Below, piece by piece: positions 49,085 to 61,045 of a stretch of 64,000 nt of DNA (position 1 is the first letter of the stretch; each line of letters opens with the position of its first letter). The notes below the pieces were generated by a model. That model was not told the DNA's origin. It did not search any database and worked only from the letters and a program-made list of their open reading frames with translations. The stretch comes from Mya arenaria. Lineage: Eukaryota; Mollusca; Bivalvia; Myida; Myidae. Location of the stretch: NCBI RefSeq assembly GCF_026914265.1, contig NC_069124.1, positions 16,017,088-16,081,087 on the forward strand, written 5' to 3'. A program made the translations under genes and the position numbers.

Positions 49085-52000
49085 ACAAACTAGTTTCTTA
49101 TACCAAAAACTGTAAAGTAATTTTATAGTATTTTAATGAAAGATTTATAATTTGTTTGTTTAATTATCCGTAATACAGCTTATCAAATAATTCTGCTTTT
49201 CGTTCGTTCTGTTTACTATTATTATGTTAGAGCAATACATGACTTACTAAATTGTATATAAGTTATTTTGCTAAGTATAAATGCTGCTGTCTCAAAACGA
49301 TACAAAAACTTGCCATATACTTATGCCAATAGACAAGAGGTTTCTTAATACTGTTCTGCACAATACGGGATGTATTTGTACTCGTATATCCTATTTGTCT
49401 TGTAGACGTTCAATATTTGTACATGTATGTAATTCATTTGTAATGTTAAAGATACGGTCTACCTATATGTTATTGTTTCTTATTTTGCTATCTGAGTGTT
49501 ACATTGCGGCTGCATTTCCGGCAGGCGCAAATTAACGTGAAGGCAAAAATGTAACTTTTGATTTTGATAACCTCCCTTTACCTGCTAGAACGCCTTAGTT
49601 TTATAGTCTCTAATATAGGTGTTTTCCACAAGAGGACATTATAATCGTTTTTGTGTGTTCATTGAACTTTACTACAATTTTAATTAAAAACGATTACAGA
49701 TCATGTCTGTGAGTAACAACCCCATGATTAAAAAGGTGTTATTATTCTGAAATAACCTTTGTATTTGAACAAGATTTTAAAGATCTGTGAAAATCAGGTT
49801 CCTTTATTAAGATGAGGACGCTATGCAAATATATTGCTTTAATTATTAATGATCATTACAATAAGTCTTTGTACACTTTTGTTGGGTCTCTAAAAGGTGT
49901 TTGAAAGGCAATACCAATGTTAACAAAACCCGTCAGCTTATATATCTATTTCAATAGCGAGATGAGTATCACAATTTTTGTGAAAATGACGTTAAATTTT
50001 CATTTGTAAATAAATATCAGCATGAGTCCCTTATTGAGAATAAATTAATTGAATTTTTGGAAACATTCAGGTTTAATTATATTTACATTACTTACCAAAG
50101 GTAATTGTATACTCCAGTATGATTGTCAAGCTTATTTGAAATATCTTTTTGTATTTGATGTATTCTTTTCTATTTCTCACGGGAGGTTGTCTGCAAATTC
50201 GATAATTTTAAATGATTTTCACTTAAAATTAAGTTGAAGTTTTAACATCATTAATCAAAAGAATATTTTTAAATTAAAATACTTGCACGCAAGCAAATAA
50301 AAACGGACTGAAAATAAAAAAAGTCTTTGTAATAAACCGACCATCTTGGGATTTTCGAAAACCCTTAAGTAATGCAGCATGTATGTTAGAAAAAGTTAAT
50401 AGCATTAATGAATTGGAATGAAATCTGCAAACGATTATTATTGTCATTCTTATATCAATATTTGTTTTAATTTGACAAAATGCTTGGGGTAAAAACATAG
50501 TTTAATGATAAATAATCATTTTGATATACATTTTTTATGAATTTCATATTTTTCATGAAGATTTTCACCTGATGAGTTTCAATTTGAATTAAAAATATAA
50601 TTTGAAACTCAAAAATATCATATATAGCATGTACATATGCGGAAATGTATGCAAATCGTTAAATTGGAAAAGTCTTAAAAATACTTTATTTCATGGAGAA
50701 CGTTTTTACATTCAGAAATCCATTTACAGGAGCTGTATAATCATAGATGCAAATTAGGCTCCAATGTAATACGGTCTGCGTAGATTGGCTGTGATTATAT
50801 GAGTGGAGATGATGTATCCTCATCGCTCTGCAATATCGCCTGCGTATTGAAACGACCCTGGAATACAGTAATTGCCGTCACTGTTGCTAAATCTCACTCA
50901 TGAATGACAGTCTATCATATTAATGGATCTTGTAATTTCTTTCTTAAGGAGGGTTATTTTCTGGAAAAAAACACACAGATATGTTTCTGATATCATATAT
51001 CTGTCTTCAGTTTAAGTACAGGAGACGGAAAATCTATTATTCCAGTATATACAAGTGTGTTTTTTTTACTTATGGAACGCAAATTCTTGGATATTCAAAT
51101 ATGCAATGCAAACTCTATCCCTACTGTACCTACTGTTTAAGCTACGATGTAATGCTTTGAATAATAATGCTTTACTTTATTGATTTTAACATGTTGAAAT
51201 CATTGATAATTTATATATATATGTATATATGTATAATGCAGTCCCGCATTTATCAACTATTGCCAGGTCATGTGTTATGTTATTGTGATAACGATGAACT
51301 GTATATGTTCAATCTGACAATAAATGTTCTGTTTTGTTCTGTTCCGTTAATTTACCGAAATACCTGTCAAAATGGACACTTTGTACATATATATTTTCTA
51401 TTCTGTCTTTAACACCTGTATCCTCTTTTCCTTGACATATTTAAGCTCAGCTTTTGCTATTTGAGAAATGTGATGCTAATTAACTTATCCAAACAGACTT
51501 CTGATAATATTGAACAAATACAGATTCCTTAGTTAATTGGTATCATATTTTCCCTGGTAGCCACTTTGCAGCAGGAAATAAGGAGAGTAATTAATTCTAC
51601 TGCAAGAAAGGCACAGTCAGAATGGAACTTGAGTATACATTGATTCTAATATTTGTAAAACGAAAGGAAGAAAAGTTGTTTTTCTCTTTTTAGTAATAAA
51701 TACGCAGCTGGTTTTGAGTTATAATGATGAGATAATTAACACTATTTCGTCAAGTAAGACGTCGGTTTTGTCTTCTATTTTGTTTTAAAAATGACACTTT
51801 TTTCAGTATTTGATATATGATGTGAGAATCCGTTCATATTGAATTGTTTTACGGCTTGGTCATTTGAATAACGAATGACAAGTTAGGTGTCGCTGTTAAT
51901 GTTGCCTTATTAAAACATTTTACACACCACTGAACGTTATTCTGGTTTTCGATTTTTTGCAAAACACGGAAGTGTTTGCATTTTGCTGTAATTCGTAAGA

Positions 52001-52237
52001 ATTATACCCGAATGGTGTGATTTTCTCGCCATCAGCTTATCAATTTCTGAGAGCAAACACTTCGGTCATCGAGCGGCGTGATTGTTTACCTAGCGTGGTA
52101 GATATTGCCACATGGCGTTCGTTGTGCAAACACCAGCAAGCAGATACAAGCCCCGTAATTAACTGCCAGAACTCTTTGTCACATCGATTATACGCCCATT
52201 TGCTCTCATTCTGAACGCTGATCAAAGACGGACCAAA
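49085..52237. other. No confident gene; second LINE 3' end
   Basis: Includes the LINE-like end at 51287-51347 and a 30-residue ATG frame at 49443-49535 with a hydrophobic, leader-like stretch (YMLLFLILL) but nothing else to support a gene. Confidence 0.4.
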
Positions 52238-52245
52238 AAACTTAC

Positions 52246-52327
52246 TTGTAACAGGTTTAAAAGTGCCTCTGATCCTCCTGGATAGAAGTACAACCAACAA
52301 CAAGAAAATTGTCTCCTTTTCAGACAT
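52246..52327 (-). CDS. Possible leader-peptide exon
   Basis: An ATG at 52327 begins MSEKETIFLLLVVLLSRR, leader-like, and a strong caa/gtaagt donor follows 82 bases later. No later exon was identified, so this is only a candidate. Confidence 0.2.
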
Positions 52328-52614
52328 TTTAAATTATAGTCTAGATACTTTCAAAAACCTTGAATTCACCAATCACAATGAATGGCAAGGATAATGTTAT
52401 ATTAAAATATGTTTCTTAAATTTAGATATACGCTTCCTTTTGCCTATGGCACGAGGTTTTATTCATTAAAAATTAAAAGATATACATATCTGTCAAGATT
52501 TTTGGGTCAAGCCCTAATTCAAGTAACTGCATCACTCGAGTCCTGGCAATGTAGACGAAATGGCGTGAGACTGGGAATGAAGATAATGCCACCTTGTTTA
52601 GATTAAGTCAAATT

Positions 52615-52740
52615 AGTAAGTAAGTAAGTAAATTGTTTATTATAGTGACATTTGTACATAGCATAATAACATTTCATACTGAATAGTTTAACATTTACAC
52701 CCGGCCCATCAGGCCTATAAGTCACCTTTATATCAGCGGT
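52615..52740 (-). repeat. LINE-like 3' end with TTAC tail
   Basis: On the minus strand, ggcctgatgggccgggtg is followed by ataataaacaatttac and TTAC units. The layout resembles the 3' end of the 25.7-kb LINE. Confidence 0.5.
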
Positions 52741-53039
52741 ATATATGATGCGTAATTTTTTTTCCATGCCATAATAATTCATAACGGAAATGCTGTTTTG
52801 AGGCCAAATATACGTAAATAAGTTTAGTCTATTATTGAAATACTCTCTTATTTTTCAAATTGCAGTGTTTCTGTATACATTATTGTATGGGCCATAGCAT
52901 ACGTATACCTATCATTGTTTGGCTCAGGGGAGTGAGCATGTTCTCCGACTTTTCAACTACAACGTTCAGTCCATATTCGCCTGGTAACGTCAAATTAAAT
53001 TTAAACAAAATAAAAAAATAATGGAACAGCGAAATTACT

Positions 53040-53945
53040 TCAACTGTGTGTAACCCTGTGTATCCTTGAAGAGCATTAGGCAGGCACAAGTTGAGGTTGA
53101 GTTTGCACATCTCAAAATACAAAAATGATACATGATTATGTGCGGCCTTTAATTGGGTGTAGTTATGTGTATCCTTGTAGAGCAGTAGACGGACGCAGCC
53201 TGTAAAACGACACAATGATTCCGTGCGGCCTTTAACTGGGCGTAGCTATGTGTATCCTTGTAGAGCAGTAGGTAGACGCAACTTGTGAAACGGTACAATT
53301 ATTCCGTGCGACCTTTAACTGGGCGTAGCTATGTGTATCCTTGTAGAGCAGTATGTAGACGCAAGTTGTGAAACGGTACAATTATTCCGTGCGGCCTTTA
53401 ACTGGGCGTAGTTATGTGTATCCTTGTAGAGCAGTAGGTAGACGCAACTTGTGAAACCATACAATTATTCCGTGCGGCATTTAACTGGGCGTAGCTATGT
53501 GTATCCTTGTAGAGCAGTAGGTAGACGCAACTTGTGAAACGATACAATGATTCCGTGCGGCATTTAACTGGGCGTAGCTATGTGTATCCTTGTAGAGCAG
53601 TAGGTAGACGCAACTTGTGAAACGATACAATGATTCCGTGCGGCCTTTAACTGGGCGTAGCTATGTGTGTCCTTGTAGAGCAGTAGGTAGACGCAACTTG
53701 TGAAACGATACAATTATTCTGTGCGGCCTTTAACTGGGCGTAGCTATGTGTGTCCTTGTAGAGCAGTAGGTAGACGCAACTTGTGAAACGATACAATTAT
53801 TCCGTGCGGCCTTTAACTGGGCGTAGCTTAGTGTATCCTTGTAGAGCAGTAGGTAGACGCAACTTGTGAAACGGTACAATTATTCCGTGCGACCTTTAAC
53901 TTGGTGTAGCTATGTGTATCCGTGTAGAGCAGTAAGCGCAATCTG
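53040..53945. repeat. 83-bp tandem repeat, about 11 copies
   Basis: gggcgtag recurs at 53238, 53321 and 53404, 83 bases apart, with core tagagcagtaggtagacgca and attccgtgcggcctttaact. Middle units are nearly identical; the outer ones are diverged or shortened. Confidence 0.96.
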
Positions 53946-54134
53946 AGAAACGATCAGGAAGGGCCTGAAGTAATTAAAGATCTTTAAAATGAAATCAAAA
54001 CTTGAATTACAAAATAGTTTTAGTTGTGATATACACGAACGTCAAATTCATTTGTTGCTCATGTTTCGCTTTTGTAATAAATGTGTTTCTTGTTTTCGCT
54101 TATATGTGGTGCGATGAAGGCATTTTAGACCATG

Positions 54135-54362
54135 CCTGTCTGTCTGTCTTTCTGTCTGTCTGTCGGTCCGGCGGTCGGTCCGTCCGTCCGTCGGTCGGTC
54201 GGTCGGTCGGTCTGTCGGTCAATCTGGTGGTGACTCGGTTGGTGAGTTTGTCGGTCAATCGGTCGGACGCTCTGGCGGTAAGTCGGTCGGTGAGTTTCTC
54301 GGTGAGTTGGTCGGTCGGCCGGCCGATCGGTCGGTTCGTCGGTCGGTCGGTCGTTCCATCGG
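54135..54362. repeat. GTCT/GTCG tetranucleotide microsatellite
   Basis: Imperfect runs of tgtc and ggtc units. Repeats of this kind give arginine/serine or threonine/aspartate frames on the two strands, with no gene support. Confidence 0.95.
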
Positions 54363-54369
54363 TATGACA

Positions 54370-55671
54370 TTTATTCAAGATAAATGTTATGCTACATCAT
54401 GTTATAAATCGATATTTTTGTATAACATGTACATAAAAGAAATCGGATTCCTCAAAAATTAAGGCGATGCTTTATATTTTCCCTAATACTAATTAGCAAA
54501 GTACAAAGTGCTTTGTCAGAAAATAATGTGAGTGACTAAAGATATGATATACAATATACATTTCAAGGCGAGGGGAGTAAAACATATTGTTGCAAGTCTT
54601 ACGAAAGACCAAACACAACAAAATAATTCATACTAAAGTAGTTAATATGAATAATCGTTTGTCAAATTTCCCTCATTGAACGCTGTATATGGGAATCACG
54701 CCGTCCTGATGTGGAATTAATAGCCTTTCAGACGATGTTGCATGTCAAATTAAGCGAATTGTTCATTTGCAGCTGAGATAGGAGTGGTCAGCAATATTGG
54801 ACATAGGATGGACACTGACAGGTCCAATCAGGCCGCTGTGACTGGAATAATTGGATTGCGTCCTCCAACATGTACCTGTTGTCATACAAGATTGCCTTCA
54901 ACAAATAGTAATAGACTGTGGGAGATTCGGATGATAATCCCATGTCTTAGGTATTATCGAATTTGTTTTGGATGTTTCTCTTATAATTAATTACTGCTTC
55001 AATTATAACAAAATAGTCGGACGTCCTTTTTCAAAACTCGGACAACCAGTGTGAACTTTTGTCTAGCATTGGATTATTAAAAAAATAAGTTTATTATGTG
55101 GATCAAGCACGTTACCCTGGCAGACATAGGTTGGCCAATACCAACCTGTTTTAGATAATAAATTATATGTGTACGCCACACCGGCCCTCGTATGTAGAGC
55201 TCTGAAAAAAGTAAAATCAGAAATGAAAACTCTGAGCAGTTATCTGATTTTTAAGACCGACAAATATTAGGAGCTGATCTGTAACTTGAGGAGGAGTACG
55301 TTTCCTATTAACCGATGTTCATTTAGCATAAGAAAGCGATTGTATTTCGCTGCCGAAATAAGACCGCGCTGTGTCACTCTTGGCACAATGATCGGTGATC
55401 GTATAACTAGCATTGTTTACACGATATAGATATTGGTAATGTGGATGGACGACTTACATATTAACCTATTAAACATGTAGAAGATGCAAGTATTACAGGA
55501 TGAACAAGCGATCTTGTTTGATGTAGTGGACTTGGCGTTGATCCTGCAGGCTTCATGTGATATCGGTCATACGCTGATGAAAGACGGCAGTTTCCATACA
55601 AGGCGTTGTGGCAGACTTTCTGTGATTGTTAAGATATTAATTTGTGATTGGCGGATTTGCCTACGACGAAG
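54370..55671. other. Upstream region of gene C
   Basis: No repeat or exon recognised, and no promoter could be placed. Confidence 0.45.
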
Positions 55672-55776
55672 ATGAAGGTGCGTGTCGTAATGGCCGGATT
55701 TGTGTTCGGGGTTTTGTTCCTGGTCGCCTCGAGTGAACCACCGGCGGAACAACAGTTGCACTATTTCCTTCTGCAG
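55672..55776 (+). CDS. Gene C exon 1: start codon and leader peptide
   Basis: The ATG at 55672 opens MKVRVVMAGFVFGVLFLVAS, a good leader, then SEPPAEQQLHYFLLQ and a gtatgt donor. The ending matches gene A exon 1. The upstream TTG at 55648 in the same frame is not needed. Confidence 0.92.
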
Positions 55777-58700
55777 GTATGTCCACTTCCGGTCACTCAT
55801 CGTGATCTTGTTACCACGTTTGATTGTAATGGTATTATCAATGACATTTAACGGCGATGACCACGCAGCTGGAAGTATTCAATTTGTTTGATTCGATATA
55901 ACATCATTGACAGAGCAATAGCTGTCATTACAGTTAATCAAGAAATAGTTGCAGTTAATCAAACACATTTTAGTGCGACACAGTTTTAGGTTATAAGTAT
56001 GAACTTACAGACAACACTTACATTCTTATGTATTGGCGAGGTTAATGAGTGGTTAGCTGAAGAGGATATCGTTAAGTTTTATATTGTCTAGGTACACATG
56101 TGTACGTCATGTTAATTGGTGTCTGTTTTTGATATACCGTTTTAATATATTTTTAATCGACGTTTAAATTTCAAAGAATATGTCTTGACATTTTGTTTCG
56201 ATGGTCGTTACACAAAGGATGCTCATTATGTAACGGTACATTTAATAATTGCAAAATGTTTCTAAGGCATTGTACCGCAATTAATAAACTTGAAGATGTG
56301 TGCGTTTTAGTTAAAATGTTGTTGTGGGTCATGTTCCCTTATGTAATGTCTTTAAAGATGTACTCTTACACCCAAGCAAGATTGACCACAATTTATACAA
56401 TTGTTTTAATATACCAAAATGAAATAATAAATATCGAAAACAATGGCTCTTCTGAAGGTTACCGAGTTAAATTTGAAAAAAACAGTGCAGAAAACACGGT
56501 ATTTTTACCCTATGAGACGAAAGTAGATCACAGTAAATATATTAGCACTCACCAATGATTTAATATGTTTTCGTTTCTAGCTATCAAGTACAAGTTTACA
56601 ATCTTGTTAAATAATATTTTCCATAAATGCATTATTTAGTAAATAGATAAAGGCTTATCACGCAAAAGTTATGTTTGTTATTCATGGTTATGTATTGATT
56701 TTGAATAAGAGTGTCACTTTAAGCAATATTTTGCAACATCTTGCTTTCATAAGAATGATAAATTATGACAGGTATAATGATCTGGATCATTAGTGTTCAC
56801 AATACAGGTGCGTATAATTTAGACATTAAGCTTTTTAAGAGCGTTTCACCAATGAAGTACTTTTCAATTTATCATAAAAGTTATGCATTAAATTTAATCA
56901 CCTATGCAACATCAAAAAAATATCATATTAGTCAGTGACATTTTCAAAAAATTGTTAAAGTTAACAACGGGATTAACGTCATCGTTTTTAACTTTTAAAG
57001 GTGAACTATTTGAAAATGTGTTTATATATTTAAATAAAGCAAGAAAAATGAAACGGTTGTCTCAAAACTGGTAAGGAATACTGCGGATCGTAATTGTATG
57101 TGTAAAATAGGGCGATATTTATTTGAATTTAACAACGGTGACGTTAACAACGTTGTTAAATTTAACAAATTTCTGAACAATCGACCCATTAATGTACAGA
57201 TATTTTTATGTGCTCACATATTTGGTTAAAAGAGGCATAGCTGAATAGGTTGTCTCAATATTTGTTACAAGTACCACAGATCACATGTGTGGCCATGAAA
57301 CTTTCACTACGAGTATTACAGATTTGAAAGTTAACAATTATACAGTTAACAACGTTGTTAACTGTAACAAATTTCTGAACAATCGGCCTAATGTGATCAT
57401 CAGTAATAATGCATAGTTGAATCGTTATATTGTGGCCTCTGTGTGGCCTTGTACATATTAAACTCTCTCTTTGCCATGGTATTAACATGCCCATTTTCTT
57501 ATTTAGTTTTTTATTATTTATGTATGGCTTTTTCTTCCAATCCTATTGCAAACATTAGACCCCGATTTCTCGAAGAAATCTTAGGCGTAACAAGCTTATG
57601 TTTCTAATTTCATTTAGCCAAATTAGCAAGGTTTGGTTGGTTTACCAAATGAAAAATAGTTTATAGTGATCATGATAGAGATAACTTCCATAAAGTGACA
57701 CTCTTATTCAAAATCAATACATTTACATGTATAACAACATACATTTTGAGTGATAAACCTTTAACTACTCACTAAATAATGCATTTATGGAAAATTTAGA
57801 TTACTAATAAAAGAATTGTAACCGTGTATTTAATAGCTCAAAACGCATACATATTAAATGGTTGGTGAATGCTCAAAGATTTACTGTGGTCTACTATAGT
57901 CTCATAAGGTAGAAATACCGTGTTTCATGATCATTTCTTTCAAATTAAACTCGGTATCATTCATATGAACCGCTGTTTTCGACATTTGCCCATCCTTTTT
58001 GGAATATTAAAAACAATTGTATTATTTTTATTTGGGAGTAGGAGTGCATCTTTAAAATGTTTTAGGAATCTCCAAAATGGGAATATAACACAGAATATAC
58101 CAAAACAAATATAATGCACCTAGCTTGATCTTGTTATAAAAGGATACTTTTGAGATATTGGAGCCATATATCCTTTTCTTTATCATATTTTTACTGACCA
58201 ATTAAAAACTATTTATTATAGAAGTGAAGTAGCTTGGGTTTCCAAGTAATGTATAATTACAGCACCACGCCTTGAGCATTGGTCTTCAATCATGTGTTAT
58301 GGGGCATAGACGAAACCAGCAATCAACATTAATTACTAGTCTTACATGATATCTGCTGGCCATCTCCAGATAAGAGTCTTCGATAATTGTAGACAAACAA
58401 AATTACGTGCCAAGCACAAACACTTGCTTCTAACCAGTAACCTAGACGAACTGAAAGGGGAAACCATGCAACATACTAAAACACTACGCACGGACGCACA
58501 ACACTTTATTTGGTACAATTAAGTTGCTATTTCATTTTAATTGCCTATTCAATTGTACTCGATAATCGAATGGACTTAGAGTTCTGAATATCAAAGGCTA
58601 TTACAAAAATTACTTTCCCAACTCCCAGTAAATCATTTGAGATTATTGCTCGTTCTACTATTTTAAATTCATGCATATGCTCTTACAAAATTTAAGAATA

Positions 58701-60358
58701 ACATGGAAAAAATGAATGAAATCAACGAATCGGTATGGCTAGACCATCGCCTGATAACATTTAAAAACTTGATAATTTGCAGATAAAGACTATCTGTTCA
58801 AGAAAAATATTAACACTACATAAAATGAAATTTGACTTATATTGCAAAACTTTTCCGCTTACTGTGCCACCGTGAAACACTGTTAAGAAACTGAATAACG
58901 TATGTAGACATAAAGTATTAAACATATGGTTTCTTGGCCCAAAGCCTTTTTGTAAGCCGATGTAAGTCTTCAAGATTAGAACTGATATTGACAAAATGAT
59001 TAATGATTTAAATCTTTGCCCGGAAATTCTAAACATCATCTTCACAGCCCACTGTTGCTGCTTCACATCAGCTTCTATGATTGTATCTTGGTCAGTCAAT
59101 AAATAGATCACATGTCATATCGCAGACTGATGTTCAATCACCCAAAAACTATTTTTGTAAATATTGTGTTAACTGTAGCAATTATATGTATATTTCATCA
59201 AACTTATGATATTTATGACATATTACATGAACCATTGATGACCTTAGGAAATAAAAATGCACATTCACCCATTATTTGGCACTAAGAATAATACAACCTT
59301 CGTCATCATTATCAATTGTCCGTCTATCCTCAACTTTGCCAAGTTTCCTTTTAACTAAATAACGTGTCATGTGACCAGCCGTTAGTTGGTGTGCCGTTGT
59401 TTCGTTGTCAACTTCTTGGAACAGGCACAACATAATGACACGAAAACAGGACAACATATACCATTGAGGTAAATAAAGGAGTATCAAATGTTTAGGTATG
59501 TCCTTGTAGTTTTCAGTCATTACTTCATTTTTTCATAAAGGCTGATTTGTTGTAATTAGGCATTCTATACTGTAGCAATATATTTTACTAACAATATTAA
59601 TATCACAACCATCTATACAGACGAATAATGAAGGGCTCTAATTCTGGACTATTGTGACTTAGTTTAGTTTCCCTTCCGAAATCTAGTTTTCTTAAAGATA
59701 ACATCACTGTTAGAATACAACCTTCATAGCCAATAGGATTGCAGATAGCCAATCAGTAAGTACTGGGCTGTTTCATTAAGAAGTTCAACTTTCGCGGATG
59801 TTTAAATGTACGAATACTGCCTCTCATTCGACACTCCTTCCCTGCGTCAGCTTTTATATTGACATTGTGTTAGCAAATGAGTTAGTTTTCTAAGATAGTT
59901 AGATGACCTGATGCATTTTTTTGATGATTAAGAATGGGCGAAGTGAGAGTGTCGAATGTAACATCATGTCATCATCAAACATTACTTTAACACGTAAAAA
60001 CTCCTTATGTCTCCCGCTTTTGTAAGGGCATCAACATCATTAAAAACCTGAACACATCTTTTATTTACCTGAAGGACAAAGACTTATTATAAGCGGCCTT
60101 ATGATATACAATGGGTGACAATATCATTATTAGTACATGCATAAATATATAACAAGCATTTTCATGAATCTAATTGCAAGGCAAAATAACCAATTAAATT
60201 TTGAATAATGTTATTAATGCTTTATTGTTTTTCAATTTTACTTGCAGAAGAACCCGTACAACAAGCTGATCCGGCCTTCCGGAAGCACGGCAAACGGCAC
60301 AACCGTCAGCAAACTGACTGTGAAACTGGGTATGCGGCTCTCACAACTACTTGATGTG
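55672..60358 (+). CDS. nAChR subunit, gene C (5' part only)
   Basis: Two exons, 55672-55776 and 60248-60358, give the leader and first 72 residues of an nAChR subunit. They are very like gene A: EPPAEQQLHYFLLQ against [14 protein letters not shown], and [17 protein letters not shown] is identical. Exon lengths and phases of exon 2 agree. The diagnostic 45-bp exon 3 was searched for in the remaining 3.6 kb and not found, so the gene continues beyond the window or is broken. Whether it is alpha-type cannot be judged, as loop C is not in view. Confidence 0.9.
56356..58051. mobile_element. 1.7-kb TTAA foldback element in gene C intron 1
   Basis: Arms of about 370 bases (56356-56725 and 57690-58051) are inverted copies: agatgtactcttacacc at the left, ggagtgcatct at the right; taagagtgtcacttta / taaagtgacactctta at the inner edge. 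TTAA borders both ends (56352-56355, 58052-58055). The interior has a duplicated block (gttaacaacgttgttaa and aacaaatttctgaacaatcg near 57140 and 57350). No transposase frame. The termini resemble those of the 47.97-kb MITE. Confidence 0.85.
58056..60247 (+). other. Rest of gene C intron 1
   Basis: Ends in a cttgcag acceptor. Two minus-strand frames (59520-59272, with QLTAGHMTRYLVKRKLGK, and 59111-58761, with ADVKQQQWAVKMMFRISG) look somewhat protein-like but match no family I know and lack clear splice sites. Confidence 0.35.
60248..60358 (+). CDS. Gene C exon 2: start of ligand-binding domain
   Basis: 37 codons from KNPYNKLIRPSGS to LSQLLDV between cttgcag and gtgagt, with an NGT glycosylation site. 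Same length and phase as gene A exon 2. Confidence 0.95.
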
Positions 60359-60394
60359 GTGAGTTTGTATTATTGATAAAAAAAATCATAAGGT

Positions 60395-61045
60395 TTTAAA
60401 ATAAACATGGTCGTACCTTTCATAGAAGTTATTTAAAACGGCAACATGATTGTGCTTCAGTAGAGAAATATGGTGGTACCTCTTATTCCAATGAGTTAAA
60501 ATGGCAACATGTGGTTTTATAGTCAAACATGGTCGTACATTTTATACCATCAACTTAGAATGGCAACATTTGCATCGGTGGACAAAATGGTGGTACCCTT
60601 CATTTCAGTGGATTTAGGCAAAAAGTGCTTTGATACACCAGCATAGACATATATTGTATGCATGAAGTTTTAAATTGCAACAGGCGCTTTGGTGAAAAAG
60701 ACATGGTGGTACCACTAACAGAAGTGATTAAGGAGAAGGGCAACAAGAGCTTTGGTAGACAAAAATGGTGGTACTTATTTAACTAGTGGTATTAAAACAT
60801 TCTTTTACCTCTTACATCGGTGATTAAGAAGGAAAACAAGTGTTATGGCAGAGTAACATGGTGGTACCTCTTGTACAAGCGTTTTAGAAGGCCAACAACT
60901 GCTTTGGTAGTGAAACATGATGGTACTTCTTATACTAGTGACTTAAAATGACACCAGGTGCTTTGGTAGAGAAACACCGTTTTACCTCTTTTACCAGTGG
61001 TTAGGAATGGCAACATGCGCTTTGGAATACGAACACTTAACTAAC
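60395..61045. repeat. Degenerate ~60-bp tandem repeat after gene C exon 2
   Basis: About ten diverged units with core acatggtggtacctctta, gattaaaatggcaaca and gctttggtagag. A stray unit is near 61408. It starts about 40 bases into the intron and does not contain exon sequence. Confidence 0.75.

Noticed and set aside
54002..54378. RSVG/TDRP repeat frames
   Set aside because: Translation of the tetranucleotide repeat.
58761..59520. Two minus-strand frames as a gene within gene C's intron
   Set aside because: No recognisable family, no clear splice signals between them, and lengths are reachable by chance.
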